DNA of 38,553 nucleotides. Origin: an uncultured Bacillota bacterium. GTDB lineage: Bacteria; Bacillota; Clostridia; Oscillospirales; Oscillospiraceae. This document shows positions 16,024-23,239 of this stretch, in pieces. Location of the stretch: assembly GCA_947385365.1 (NCBI GenBank), contig CANDKT010000008.1, forward strand, positions 1-38,553, written 5' to 3'. Each line of letters opens with the position of its first letter. Within the stretch, counting starts at the first letter, position 1. Made by a program: the position numbers and the translations under genes. Below the pieces are notes generated by a model. It was not told the origin of the DNA. It did not search any database and worked only from the letters and a program-made list of their open reading frames with translations.

Positions 16024-16113
16024 GTGTCAGGTTTTTGCCTGCGGCGAGGTCACGCGGGCGATTGTGACCGATCCGGGGCGCGGAACGTTTTATAGGGGAA
16101 AGGAGGTCGAAGC

Positions 16114-16578
16114 ATGGAGCAGGAAGAATTTGAGCGGCTCTATGACGCTTACAGCGGGGCGGTGTTCCGGTTAGCGATGGTCTACTTGGGGCGGCGGAGC
16201 GACGCGGAGGACGTGACGCAGGAGGTGTTTCTGCGGTTGTTATCCCGCAGGCCGCAGTTCAGCGGAGAGGATCACAAAAAACGGTGGCTTTTGCGGGTGA
16301 GCGCGAACCTGTGCCGGGACCAGCTGCGGTGTTTCTGGCGAAAAAACGTGACGGGTTTGGAAGAGGGCGTTCTGACGGAGGCTCCGGCGGAGCGGGAGGC
16401 GTTGCTGGAAGTGTTCCGTCTGCCAGAGGCCTATAAGGTCCCCATTCACCTGTACTACTACGAGGGCTACTCCGTTGCGGAGATCGGGGAGATTTTGAAG
16501 CTGAGCCAATCGGCGGTCAAGATGCGCCTGAAACGGGGCAGAGATAGGCTGAAACTGGAATTGGAGGGAACGAGATGA
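16114..16578 (+). CDS. ECF-type RNA polymerase sigma factor
   Basis: The 154-residue protein contains only sigma regions 2 (about 6-70, with DAEDVTQEVFLRLL) and 4 (about 100-150, with YEGYSVAEIGEILKLSQSAVKMRLKRGR), the hallmark of extracytoplasmic-function sigma factors. AAAGGAGG lies 7-8 bases before the ATG. The stop overlaps the next gene as ATGA, which carries a membrane-anchored protein, the usual sigma/anti-sigma arrangement. The signal and regulon are unknown. No convincing sigma-A promoter was found in the 90 bases upstream, consistent with possible autoregulation. Confidence 0.93.
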   Translation: MEQEEFERLYDAYSGAVFRLAMVYLGRRSDAEDVTQEVFLRLLSRRPQFSGEDHKKRWLLRVSANLCRDQLRCFWRKNVTGLEEGVLTEAPAEREALLEVFRLPEAYKVPIHLYYYEGYSVAEIGEILKLSQSAVKMRLKRGRDRLKLELEGTR

Positions 16579-17993
16579 ATATGAGCGATTACCGGCGTGG
16601 GATGGACCGGCTGGAACCTGGCGCGGAGGTAAAGGTAAACGTGCTGCGCGTCCGGCGAAGAGGAACGAGACGATTCCGGCGTGTACTGACCGGCGTATGG
16701 GCGGCGGCGTTCGCGGCAGTCAGTCTGTTCACCGCGGCTCTGGCGGCCAGCCCGGAACTGCGGGCTGCGGTGCTGTCTTTTTTCGTCATGGAGGAGCGGG
16801 AGCAAGCTCCTGACGGGAACCGTCAGAGCGGCGTGGAAATTAGCCAAACGGAGATTGGCCAGCTGGTCAAGGCGCAGTATATCCGTCTGGACGGCTACCG
16901 TTACGGGTTCAGCGGCGGTCTGCTCAACGAGCTGACCTGGAGCGACGACGACAGGACTCTTTTGGCGGCCAAGTTCTGGGAGATCCAGGAGGATACGCTG
17001 GTTCCGGTGGACATTCGCTTGGAGAACGTAACGGTAGAGGTCACGTTCCAGGGCAAGCACTGCCGGGGAGAGCTGTACTGGTTTATCTGGAACGGGGAAC
17101 TGGCCGTGCTGAAAGGCGACCCGCTGGGCATTGATATCCGTCCGGAAGACGAGTGGTATGTGGAAGAGATTCCGGGCCGCACAGATGTGATTTGGCTGCG
17201 CCTGTACGAGGGCGGTCAGATGGAGTACAGCGAGTACCCGCTGCTCTACCACCTGGACACCGGCGAGGTGGAGGATATTTTATCCGGCACCGGCGCGGCG
17301 GCGTTAAAACACGCCTACTCCTATACCTGGTCGGAGGATATGCGCCGGGCGATCATCTTGTGCGAGGAACGTCCGGATAAAATTCAGACTTGGGTATGCG
17401 ACTTGGAAGCCGGTTCCACAGAGCGGTTGAAAGACCTGACCGGTTTAGATGGGGAGATTGTCGCCAGTTTTGCGGACGACAGGACATTGATACTCTACGC
17501 CTACACCAAAGACGCGGAGCAGCTCTATCAGGACGTGACGTGCTACGCCTTTGACATCCCGTCCGGGCGGCTCGCCAAAACGCTGGACAAGGCTCCGTAT
17601 TACCGCTGGTTTGACGAACACCCGCAAGGCGCGATGACCTACGGCTCCGGTTGTGTTCTGATCGGGCCGGACGGAAAGATTCAAGTGGTGGATTTGAAAT
17701 CCGGGGAGCGGACGGAAGTGGAAGGGTTCACGTTCCAGAAGGGCGACGACTTCATGCCGAGTCCGTCCGGAACGAAACTGTTGTATTACGCCCCCGACCC
17801 CGAGGCCGACGGCCTTGGGATTGCCCGCTTAGGCGTGTTAGATTTGGAGAAGAACACGTTCATTGCTTTCGACCGGGATGGTTGGGAGGACCTTTACGGG
17901 GAGGGCATCGGCTGGCAGGACGACTGTCATGTAGGCGTCAATGTCCGGACCGGGGACGGCGGGACCCGTTACCTGATTTTGTACCAATTTTGA
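16575..17993 (+). CDS. Membrane-anchored protein coupled to the ECF sigma factor, putative anti-sigma/sensor
   Basis: The 472-residue protein has a basic N-terminal cytoplasmic tail (1-35, many Arg), one membrane segment (about 38-58, VWAAAFAAVSLFTAALA) and a ~410-residue outside domain with repeated short strand-turn units such as WSDDDRTLLAAKF, WSEDMRRAIILC, SFADDRTLILYAY and SPSGTKLLYYAP, suggestive of a beta-propeller (TolB-like). No zinc anti-sigma HxxxCxxC motif is seen. Overlap with the sigma gene argues that the short tail holds the sigma factor while the outer domain senses a signal. That is inference; it is otherwise a protein of unknown function. Confidence 0.75.
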   Translation: MNMSDYRRGMDRLEPGAEVKVNVLRVRRRGTRRFRRVLTGVWAAAFAAVSLFTAALAASPELRAAVLSFFVMEEREQAPDGNRQSGVEISQTEIGQLVKAQYIRLDGYRYGFSGGLLNELTWSDDDRTLLAAKFWEIQEDTLVPVDIRLENVTVEVTFQGKHCRGELYWFIWNGELAVLKGDPLGIDIRPEDEWYVEEIPGRTDVIWLRLYEGGQMEYSEYPLLYHLDTGEVEDILSGTGAAALKHAYSYTWSEDMRRAIILCEERPDKIQTWVCDLEAGSTERLKDLTGLDGEIVASFADDRTLILYAYTKDAEQLYQDVTCYAFDIPSGRLAKTLDKAPYYRWFDEHPQGAMTYGSGCVLIGPDGKIQVVDLKSGERTEVEGFTFQKGDDFMPSPSGTKLLYYAPDPEADGLGIARLGVLDLEKNTFIAFDRDGWEDLYGEGIGWQDDCHVGVNVRTGDGGTRYLILYQF

Positions 17994-18516
17994 CGGCTTT
18001 TCTGGCAGGAAGACGCGGTTTTTTGACCCGATGGCGGTAAAGCAGGAACGCATACCCGCCGATGTAACACAGACCGACGCCTCTGCCGAAAAGGGAGAGG
18101 TTGTGGAACAGATTCAGCTGGCTTTGCAAGTCCTCGCCGCGTTCGAGAAAAAACGTCCCCGCGTTATAGATCAGACCTAAAATAGGGTTTGGCCGCGTCC
18201 AGGCGCGGTAGACGTGCCGTTGAACGGTTTGATGATTTTCCACGGCCTCTTTGGCGGTGTAGAGCATCGGGACTTTTTCCAGGAAGCGGAACCCGCCTTC
18301 TGCGTTGGTCTGGTAGATGATGTAGTGTTTTTTATTCCGCGTGACCTCGTCTTTCGCCACAAAGGTGAGAAGTCCCAGATCTTCATATCCTTCCGCGCGG
18401 TACCACGAGCCGGGGACCATAAACAGCAAGATGGTCAGGGGCAAAAATACTCCAACCAGGAGAAAGAATGCGATGTCGCGTTGGATTAGAGCGGAACGCT
18501 GCGTTTGCTGAGCCAT
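17938..18516 (-). CDS. Small membrane protein of unknown function
   Basis: The 192-residue frame starts at ATG 18516 with AAGGGAG 8 bases upstream. It has a hydrophobic segment near residues 13-33 (IAFFLLVGVFLPLTILLFMV) and another near 148-165 (GVGLCYIGGYAFLLY), with a ~115-residue region between them and a basic C-terminal tail. It lies just downstream of uvrC on the same strand and may share its transcript. Its 3' end overlaps the convergent sigma-partner gene by 56 bases. I do not recognise the family. The last ~20 residues, rich in Arg and Lys, lie in the overlap. Confidence 0.65.
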   Translation of the reverse strand: MAQQTQRSALIQRDIAFFLLVGVFLPLTILLFMVPGSWYRAEGYEDLGLLTFVAKDEVTRNKKHYIIYQTNAEGGFRFLEKVPMLYTAKEAVENHQTVQRHVYRAWTRPNPILGLIYNAGTFFLERGEDLQSQLNLFHNLSLFGRGVGLCYIGGYAFLLYRHRVKKPRLPARKAVKIGTKSGNGSRRPRSGH

Positions 18517-18586
18517 GAACGACACTCCCTTTCGCATGATTTGAACGTTTCCAAGTATGGACGGCGGGGTGCGGTCCCGGAAAACT

Positions 18587-20410
18587 TCACGGTTCCTTGG
18601 GATGGAAGTACAGATAGACCGCCTGCGCGGTATTGCGCGGGACCGCTTGGGCAAGCTGTTCCAGGGACGCGGCTTTGATCGCCTTGAGGGTTTTGAAGCG
18701 CTTGAGCAGTTGGTTCCGGCGTTTCTCCCCGATGCCGGGGATTTGATCTAAAGCGGACGTTTTGACGTGTCCGGCCTGAAGCTGCCGGTGAAATTCGATG
18801 GCGAAGCGGTGTGTTTCCTCTTGGATCTGGCCGATCAGGGCGAAGACGGCGGGGATTGCTTGGATACCGATTTCCCGGCCGTCCGGGTGGACGAGGGCGC
18901 GGGTTCGGTGCCGGTCGTCCTTGACCATGCCGAAGGCGGGGAGGTTCAAGTTCATCGACTCCAGCACCCGCTGAGCGACACGAACGTGTTCCAAGCCGCC
19001 GTCGATGAGGAGCAAGTCTGGTTTCTGGTCGAATTTTTCGTCGCCGTCCAGGTAGCGGCGGAACCGCCGTGTCAGGACCTGTTCCATAGACGCGTAGTCG
19101 TTCGGACCGGCCATATCCTTGAGTTTGAAACGCCGGTAATCCCGTTTCAGAGGCTTCCCGTTGACGTAGACCACCATAGACGCGACGATATCGCTGGCTC
19201 CGGTGTTGGAGATGTCGTAGGATTCCATTCGTTTCGGCGGGGCGTCCAGGCCCAGCATACGGCCCAGCGCTTCCAACAGCTTGTTCTGGCGTTCCTCCCG
19301 CGTGGTGGCCCGTTCCACTTCCTCTTGCGCGTTCTGCGCGGCCAGTTTGATGAGATCCATCTTCGCGCCCCGCTGAGGCGTGACCAACTCCACCCGGCGG
19401 CCTGTCTGCTCGGAGAGCATCCGCGTCAGCGGGACCTGATCGGGCAGCTCACAAGGCAGCAGGATCTGCTTCGGCAGGCTGGTACGGTCCACGTAGTACT
19501 CCCGGACCAGAGAGGACACGACGTTTTCCTGTTCCTCTTCCACGGGGGTCTCCAGCAGCTCGAAGTCCTTCGCGGCCAGTTCGCCGTCCACGTAGTGGAG
19601 GACCACGAAGCAGCTTTTCGCTGTGCCTTGGAAGAACCCGGTCACGTCCGTGTCCGCCAAGGAAGCGGCGATCACCTTCTGTCGTTTGCTCAGCAGCTCG
19701 ATGGCCCGCAGGCGGTCCCGCAGTTCCGCGGCCCGTTCAAAACGCAGCTCTTCCGCCGCCTGTTCCATCTCGGCGGTCAAACCGGCCTGCACCTCTTGGA
19801 AACGGCCTTCCAGCAGAGAAACCGCTTGTGCGATAGCCTGACTGTGCTGTTCCCGCAGCTCCTCGCCCCGGCAGTAGCCGTCGCATTTCCCCATGTGAAA
19901 ATTCAGACAGGGGCGGTCCTTGCCGATGTCCCGGGGGAACTTCTTCCCGCAGGCGGGCAGGCGTAAAGCGGCGTTCAGGGCGTCGATGATGTTCTGACTG
20001 CTGTGCCGTCCGGCGTAGGGGCCGAAGTAACGTGCGCCGTCTTCCTCGACTTTATTGGTCAGCGAGAAACGCGGGTAAGGTTCCTTAGACAGGCGGATGT
20101 AGGGGTAGCCCTTGCCGTCCTTCAGCAGGATGTTGTAATGGGGCTGGTGGCGTTTGATGAGGGCGCACTCCAAGACCAACGCTTCGAACTCGCTGTTGGC
20201 GACGATGATGTCGAAGTGGTCGATCTGCGCGACCATAGCTCTGGTTTTTTCGGTGTGGGAGGCGGAGTCCTGGAAATACTGGCTCACGCGGTTTTTCAAC
20301 GCCTTGGCCTTCCCCACGTAGATGACCGTATTCCGGGCGTCCTGCATGATGTAGACCCCTGGTTTCAGAGGCAGGGCGTGCGCTTTTTCTTTCAGTTCGT
20401 CAAAGGTCAT
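18587..20410 (-). CDS. uvrC: Excinuclease ABC subunit C
   Basis: The 607-residue protein makes both incisions in UvrABC nucleotide excision repair. The N-terminal GIY-YIG nuclease domain is clear (PGVYIMQD and IYVGKAK, about 16-36), followed by the UvrB-interacting UVR segment (AAEELRFERAAELRDRLRAI), the RNase H-like endonuclease part (ESYDISNTGASDIVASMVVY, DLLLIDGG) and C-terminal helix-hairpin-helix motifs (LDQIPGIGEKRRNQLLKRF). The ATG at 20410 was chosen for its GGAGG six bases upstream and typical N-terminus; an upstream start would run into the terminator. The region between that terminator and the start has no room for a promoter. Confidence 0.97.
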   Translation of the reverse strand: MTFDELKEKAHALPLKPGVYIMQDARNTVIYVGKAKALKNRVSQYFQDSASHTEKTRAMVAQIDHFDIIVANSEFEALVLECALIKRHQPHYNILLKDGKGYPYIRLSKEPYPRFSLTNKVEEDGARYFGPYAGRHSSQNIIDALNAALRLPACGKKFPRDIGKDRPCLNFHMGKCDGYCRGEELREQHSQAIAQAVSLLEGRFQEVQAGLTAEMEQAAEELRFERAAELRDRLRAIELLSKRQKVIAASLADTDVTGFFQGTAKSCFVVLHYVDGELAAKDFELLETPVEEEQENVVSSLVREYYVDRTSLPKQILLPCELPDQVPLTRMLSEQTGRRVELVTPQRGAKMDLIKLAAQNAQEEVERATTREERQNKLLEALGRMLGLDAPPKRMESYDISNTGASDIVASMVVYVNGKPLKRDYRRFKLKDMAGPNDYASMEQVLTRRFRRYLDGDEKFDQKPDLLLIDGGLEHVRVAQRVLESMNLNLPAFGMVKDDRHRTRALVHPDGREIGIQAIPAVFALIGQIQEETHRFAIEFHRQLQAGHVKTSALDQIPGIGEKRRNQLLKRFKTLKAIKAASLEQLAQAVPRNTAQAVYLYFHPKEP

Positions 20411-20441
20411 GGCGTACCTCCAAGTCAGGATTGGGAACGAC

Positions 20442-20471
20442 AAAAAAGGCGCCGCTCCGCGGCGCCTTTTT
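20442..20471 (-). terminator. Strong terminator between HPr and uvrC
   Basis: A GGCGCCGC/GCGGCGCC stem with a 3-base loop is flanked by A-runs and T-runs on both sides, so it should work in either direction. In the leftward direction it ends the HPr transcript 11 bases after the stop codon, only 31 bases before the uvrC start. Confidence 0.9.
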
Positions 20472-20481
20472 GCTGCTTTGA

Positions 20482-20745
20482 TTATTCGGAGAAATCAGAG
20501 GAGATCATCTTGAACAGCGCCTCAACGGCTTCCCTCTCGTCCGGGCCGTCCGCGATCAGTTTAATGGGCGTGCCCTTCACGATACCCAGGGAGAGTACGC
20601 CAAGCAAGCTCTTTGCATTGACCTGACGCTCTTCTTTTTCCACCCAGATGGAGCTTTTAAATTCGTTTGCCTTCTGGATAAAGAAAGTGGCGGGCCTGGC
20701 ATGTAAACCGACCTGGTTATTCACAACTGCTTCCTGACTATACAT
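20482..20745 (-). CDS. ptsH: HPr phosphocarrier protein of the sugar phosphotransferase system
   Basis: The 87-residue protein has the phosphorylated histidine H15 in GLHARPAT and the regulatory serine S46 in NAKSLLG, both at exactly the canonical positions. HPr carries phosphate from enzyme I to sugar-specific EII proteins; in Firmicutes HPr kinase phosphorylates S46 and the product works with CcpA in carbon catabolite repression. The ATG at 20745 has GGAGG 8 bases upstream and makes H15 fall at the correct number. It stands alone, without enzyme I, between its own promoter and terminator. A Crh-like role is excluded by H15. Confidence 0.95.
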   Translation of the reverse strand: MYSQEAVVNNQVGLHARPATFFIQKANEFKSSIWVEKEERQVNAKSLLGVLSLGIVKGTPIKLIADGPDEREAVEALFKMISSDFSE

Positions 20746-20779
20746 AATTTGTACCTCCGCCTCGTTTATCGGTGTACAT

Positions 20780-20809
20780 AGCATACCAGATTTATCCCGT
20801 CCGCGTCAA
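20780..20809 (-). promoter_or_regulatory. HPr gene promoter
   Basis: Minus-strand TTGACG (20804-20809), 18-base spacer, TATGCT (20780-20785). The start would be about 30 bases before the HPr ATG. Confidence 0.7.
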
Positions 20810-21122
20810 TGGCAATTCTCACAAATATTACAGCGTATTTTCACAAATTTTACGGGTCCATCCTGAGATTTTCCACCATCTTGTTAAAAAAGTAAAAATT
20901 TTCCAAACTCAGCGGTTCTTTCCGTGGCAAATTTTGTAAATTTAGCTATACCATTTTGCCGCCTCCGGTGTGGCGAGGCGTACTGAGCCGCTTTCTTCGG
21001 TTTTTCACCTTGTCAAACATCTGTTTCGCACATTTTATGAAAAAAGATTGCACGATCCCGTTTCGTGTCCGGACGTCCCGGAGCAAAACAGACTTTATGT
21101 GTCCTTTCCTGATGTTTGCGCT
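20810..21122. other. AT-rich intergenic stretch without a recognisable gene
   Basis: About 310 bases, markedly AT-richer than the surrounding DNA, with several ATTTTC/AAATTTT runs. A hairpin CGCCTC...GAGGCG lies near 20962-20981 and a short TCCGG...CCGGA dyad near 21070-21090; neither has a proper T-run in the direction of the SLOG gene. Frames crossing this stretch have no ribosome binding site. It marks the left edge of the accessory region. Confidence 0.5.
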
Positions 21123-21638
21123 TTAAGTTGGCTCACAGGAGTAAGGGTTCAGTACAAGAATCTCCCTCCCCAATTTCCGGGCATACCTCACCGTCATTGC
21201 CGTTCCTCCTCTCCACTCGCCGTTGTAGACGGCCAGCAGGCAGGCGGCGTGATCGACCAGATAGCGGTTGCGTTCCAGCATACAGCCTTCATGGTACCCC
21301 CGGCTCACATACACGACCTCATCCGCCCGCTCCAAAATCGAAAAATAGCGTTCCCGCGCCGAAGCCGACCACCCGTCCGCCTGTCCCTCACAAGGCAGGA
21401 TACAGTGGAGCCTCAGCGCGGGATTTTCTTTTTTCAAGGTCAGGACTGCCAGCGCTGCCCAGGTGTCGTTCCCCTCCGCCATACCGGAGAAGAAGTCAGT
21501 GTACCCGCCATTCACTAGCTTGGCAATCTCTCCGGCAAGTGCCTGTTTCAGAGCGATACATCTGGCGTCGGTCTCGTTATAGCCCCAGGGAAATTTCTTC
21601 GGGCGATGACCCGTGAACGCACAGTTCTTCTCTTGCAT
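21123..21638 (-). CDS. SLOG-family (DUF1273/YpsA-like) nucleotide-binding protein
   Basis: The 171-residue protein begins with CAFTGHRPKKFPWGY (TGHRP at 9-13), followed by DFFSGMAEGNDTWAA, the glycine-rich Rossmann-like loop, and later VVYVSRGYHEGCMLERNRYLVDHA and AVYNGEWRGGTAMTVRYA. These are the standard blocks of the YpsA/DUF1273 group of the SLOG superfamily, which is proposed to bind nucleotide-derived ligands. I chose the ATG at 21638, which has GGAGG 8 bases upstream. It has a strong TTGACA-18-TATAAT promoter. A decayed copy of its 5' end lies at 22883-22952. The role is unknown; SLOG proteins occur in several defence and signalling contexts. Confidence 0.85.
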   Translation of the reverse strand: MQEKNCAFTGHRPKKFPWGYNETDARCIALKQALAGEIAKLVNGGYTDFFSGMAEGNDTWAALAVLTLKKENPALRLHCILPCEGQADGWSASARERYFSILERADEVVYVSRGYHEGCMLERNRYLVDHAACLLAVYNGEWRGGTAMTVRYARKLGREILVLNPYSCEPT

Positions 21639-21669
21639 AGCTGAATCCTCCAAAGTTAGTTTGATTTTG

Positions 21670-21719
21670 TGGCAATGCCGCCACGAGAATTATATAGGCC
21701 CCACTTCCATGATGTCAAG
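21670..21719 (-). promoter_or_regulatory. Promoter of the SLOG gene with a leader dyad
   Basis: Minus-strand TTGACA (21714-21719), 18-base spacer, TATAAT (21690-21695). The predicted start lies at the dyad GTGGC-aatgcc-GCCAC (21670-21685), which could be an operator or a small 5' hairpin. Confidence 0.75.
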
Positions 21720-21734
21720 TATTAGAGCCATAAA

Positions 21735-21767
21735 TGATAATGACTTATCAAAAATGGAAAGTATACT
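21735..21767 (+). promoter_or_regulatory. Promoter and candidate operator of the first XRE gene
   Basis: The dyad TGATAA-tgac-TTATCA (21735-21750) lies over the -35 position of a TATACT -10 box (21762-21767); the -35 itself is poor. A dyad at this place is typical for a Cro/CI-like protein controlling its own gene. This promoter and the SLOG promoter are divergent, with only about 20 bases between their elements. Confidence 0.55.
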
Positions 21768-21790
21768 TTAGGAGGGGAGGGAGATCAGCT

Positions 21791-22078
21791 ATGACAGCAG
21801 AACGTATCAAATCTTTAAGGATAGCAAGGGGCTGGACACAAGCAGACCTCGCTCGCCGTTTGGGTATTACTCGTAATGGCGTCAACTCATGGGAGCAAGG
21901 ATTATCCATGCCGTCGCCAGCTTTCCTTGTGGAATTGGCAAAAGTTTTTTCTGTTTCCACGGATTACCTCTTGGGAATAGAACGACTTGAAAGCCTAAAC
22001 ATTACCGGTTTAGGGGAAAGAGATGTTGCGGTGCTGTCAGAATTGGCCGACCGGTTACGCCATTGCAACAACGAATAA
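21791..22078 (+). CDS. XRE-family (Cro/CI-like) regulator, 95 residues
   Basis: MTAERIKSLRIARGWTQADL starts a clear XRE helix-turn-helix (about 3-57; the recognition region is LARRLGITRNGVNSWEQG), followed by a short linker FSVSTDYLLGIE and a ~35-residue C-terminal tail. The ATG at 21791 has GGAGGGGAGGGAG about 7-10 bases upstream, so an upstream in-frame start (21734) is unlikely. Divergent from the SLOG gene. It differs from the two 67-residue HTH proteins downstream. It may control the divergent pair. Confidence 0.85.
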   Translation: MTAERIKSLRIARGWTQADLARRLGITRNGVNSWEQGLSMPSPAFLVELAKVFSVSTDYLLGIERLESLNITGLGERDVAVLSELADRLRHCNNE

Positions 22079-22109
22079 ACGGACAGCCCCTGTAAGCAGG
22101 GCTGTCCGT
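22079..22109 (+). terminator. Long hairpin directly after the first XRE stop codon
   Basis: ACGGACAGCCC (22079-22089) pairs with GGGCTGTCCGT (22099-22109), and the inner CTG/CAG can add further pairs. No T-run follows and the next gene starts 15 bases later, so it may be a processing or translation-limiting hairpin rather than a terminator. Confidence 0.5.
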
Positions 22110-22123
22110 CAGGGGATGATGTC

Positions 22124-22327
22124 GTGATTATTTTTGATAAGCTGTGGGATGTGGTGAAGGAAAAGGGTGTCTCCACCTACCAGCTCCGGGAGAAGTGCGG
22201 CATCGACAGCAAGACCGTCCGGCGTCTGCGGGCCAATGACAACATGGAAACAAAGACGCTGAACAAATTGTGTTTCGCGCTGGACTGTCGGCTGGAGGAC
22301 ATTGCGGAATACGTTCCGGACGAATAG
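22124..22327 (+). CDS. Small XRE-type DNA-binding protein, 67 residues (paralogue 1)
   Basis: Starts at GTG 22124 with AGGGG 8 bases upstream. It is almost entirely one helix-turn-helix of the XRE/Cro type: LWDVVKEKGVSTYQLREKCG, then SKTVRRLRAND, then TLNKLCFALDCRLEDIAEYVPDE. It aligns without gaps to the protein at 23036-23239, with 37 of 67 residues identical by my count and the same C-terminal YVPDE. It ends immediately before the next XRE gene (TAG then ATG). Confidence 0.82.
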   Translation: MIIFDKLWDVVKEKGVSTYQLREKCGIDSKTVRRLRANDNMETKTLNKLCFALDCRLEDIAEYVPDE

Positions 22328-22576
22328 ATGGATATGCGTATCAAACCGGCAATCGTTCAGCGATTCCAACAGCTGTGCAAAGAACGAAACATCAAGTATA
22401 ACGAATTGGCTACGCTGTCAGGGGTAACTCCATCGACTGTATACAGTATGATGGATGACACACGCAAAGATGTATCTGTAATCACAGTCAAAAAACTATG
22501 CGATGGACTGAATATCACCATTACAGAGTTTTTCGACGCACCCATTTTTGAACTGCTGGAACAGGAACTACAGTAA
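22328..22576 (+). CDS. Small XRE-type DNA-binding protein, 82 residues
   Basis: MDMRIKPAIVQRFQQLCKERN begins an XRE fold with the recognition stretch LATLSGVTPSTVYSMM and a later TVKKLCDGLNITITEFF, matching the common small gut-Firmicutes XRE proteins. There is no clear ribosome binding site; the start follows the upstream TAG directly, so it is probably translated by coupling. An in-frame ATG at 22334 is an alternative. The TAA stop is the first part of a 17-bp perfect hairpin. Confidence 0.8.
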   Translation: MDMRIKPAIVQRFQQLCKERNIKYNELATLSGVTPSTVYSMMDDTRKDVSVITVKKLCDGLNITITEFFDAPIFELLEQELQ

Positions 22577-22617
22577 CAGCGTCAGTGTTTACCAGACAGA
22601 TAAACACTGACGCTGTT
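22575..22617 (+). terminator. Perfect 17-bp hairpin overlapping the stop codon
   Basis: AACAGCGTCAGTGTTTA (22575-22591) and its exact complement (22601-22617) flank a 9-base loop, followed by CCCATTTTCG. The first two bases are part of the TAA stop. It probably terminates transcription. A hairpin with the same outer arms, AACAGC/GCTGTT, and the same CCATTTTCG tail follows the paralogous gene at 23239. Confidence 0.65.
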
Positions 22618-22712
22618 CCCATTTTCGGAGCGTGGGGCCAGACTGCGTTTTTGCAGTCTGTGGCTATACGACTTTTGGGACGGAGTGGAGAAAGTTTAGT
22701 ATGTTATATGAT

Positions 22713-22878
22713 AAATGAGCAAATTCAAGAAATGACGAAAGCGGAACGGTAGAGATGTAGGGCGAAGAGACTGGTGGTTGCGCTTCCGGAAACCCTCTTG
22801 TTAAAGCCGCCGCTTTGTGAGAAAATTAGGAGCATACCATTCCGCCGTTCCGGCGAAGGAGAACTTGATTATGAGCGA
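22713..22878 (+). repeat. Direct repeat copy A (mutS2 leader including the start codon)
   Basis: This 166-base segment matches 23320-23484 with 7 substitutions and one 1-base gap by eye (about 95%). It ends with the mutS2 ribosome binding site GAAGGAG, the ATG and the bases of codons 2-3 (AGCGA), then switches abruptly to the SLOG remnant. The stretch before it (22618-22712) holds a separate hairpin CAGACTGC-gttttt-GCAGTCTG (22639-22660). Confidence 0.9.
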
Positions 22879-22882
22879 TTCG

Positions 22883-22952
22883 TGGCGTCGGCCTCATTAT
22901 AGCCCCATAGCCCCAAAGAAATTTCTTCGGGCGATGACCCGTAAATGTACAG
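22883..22952 (-). pseudogene. Remnant of the 5' end of a second SLOG-family gene
   Basis: The minus strand still encodes CTFTGHRPKKFLWGY, nearly identical to the start of the intact SLOG protein. An 8-base tandem duplication (ATAGCCCC twice on the plus strand) then shifts the frame. The DNA is about 89% identical to 21563-21624 outside this insertion. Only about 20 codons remain and there is no obvious start. It directly abuts the end of repeat copy A. Confidence 0.75.
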
Positions 22953-23035
22953 CACCATTCAATTATGGCAATCAGCCTCCTTTTGGTATGGCTAAATAAT
23001 GGCCATAATAGGAACTGTAAGGGGGGGTGGAGACA

Positions 23036-23239
23036 ATGATCCACTATGCGCCATTGTGGAAAACGATGGAGGAACAGAAGGTGACGACCTATACTCTGCG
23101 GTTCAAGCACGGTATGAGCCATGCGACTGTTCAACGCCTTCAGTCCAATATGCCGGTATCGACACATACGCTGAATAAGCTGTGTACAATCTTGAATTGC
23201 CGTCTGGAAGATGTGGCGGAGTACGTCCCCGACGAATAA
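23036..23239 (+). CDS. Small XRE-type DNA-binding protein, 67 residues (paralogue 2)
   Basis: I chose the ATG at 23036, which follows AAGGGGGGG by 9 bases; a GTG at 23027 is in frame but too close to that site. The protein has the same length as the one at 22124 and aligns without gaps: LWKTMEEQKVTTYTLRFKHG, then HATVQRLQSN, then TLNKLCTILNCRLEDVAEYVPDE. The recognition part is the most diverged section, so the two probably bind different sites. It lies in the second, reduced cassette between the SLOG remnant and repeat copy B. Confidence 0.8.
   Translation: MIHYAPLWKTMEEQKVTTYTLRFKHGMSHATVQRLQSNMPVSTHTLNKLCTILNCRLEDVAEYVPDE

Noticed and set aside
18767-19966. Rightward 399-codon frame opposite uvrC
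   Set aside because: Antisense shadow of uvrC rich in His, Gln and Arg without domains.
20970-21518. Rightward 182-codon frame opposite the SLOG gene
   Set aside because: Mostly the antisense of the SLOG frame, with an unsupported start in AT-rich intergenic DNA.
22817-22999. 60-codon rightward frame starting in repeat copy A as a gene
   Set aside because: It is the duplicated mutS2 leader and start joined to the antisense of a broken SLOG gene; a by-product of the rearrangement rather than a functional protein.
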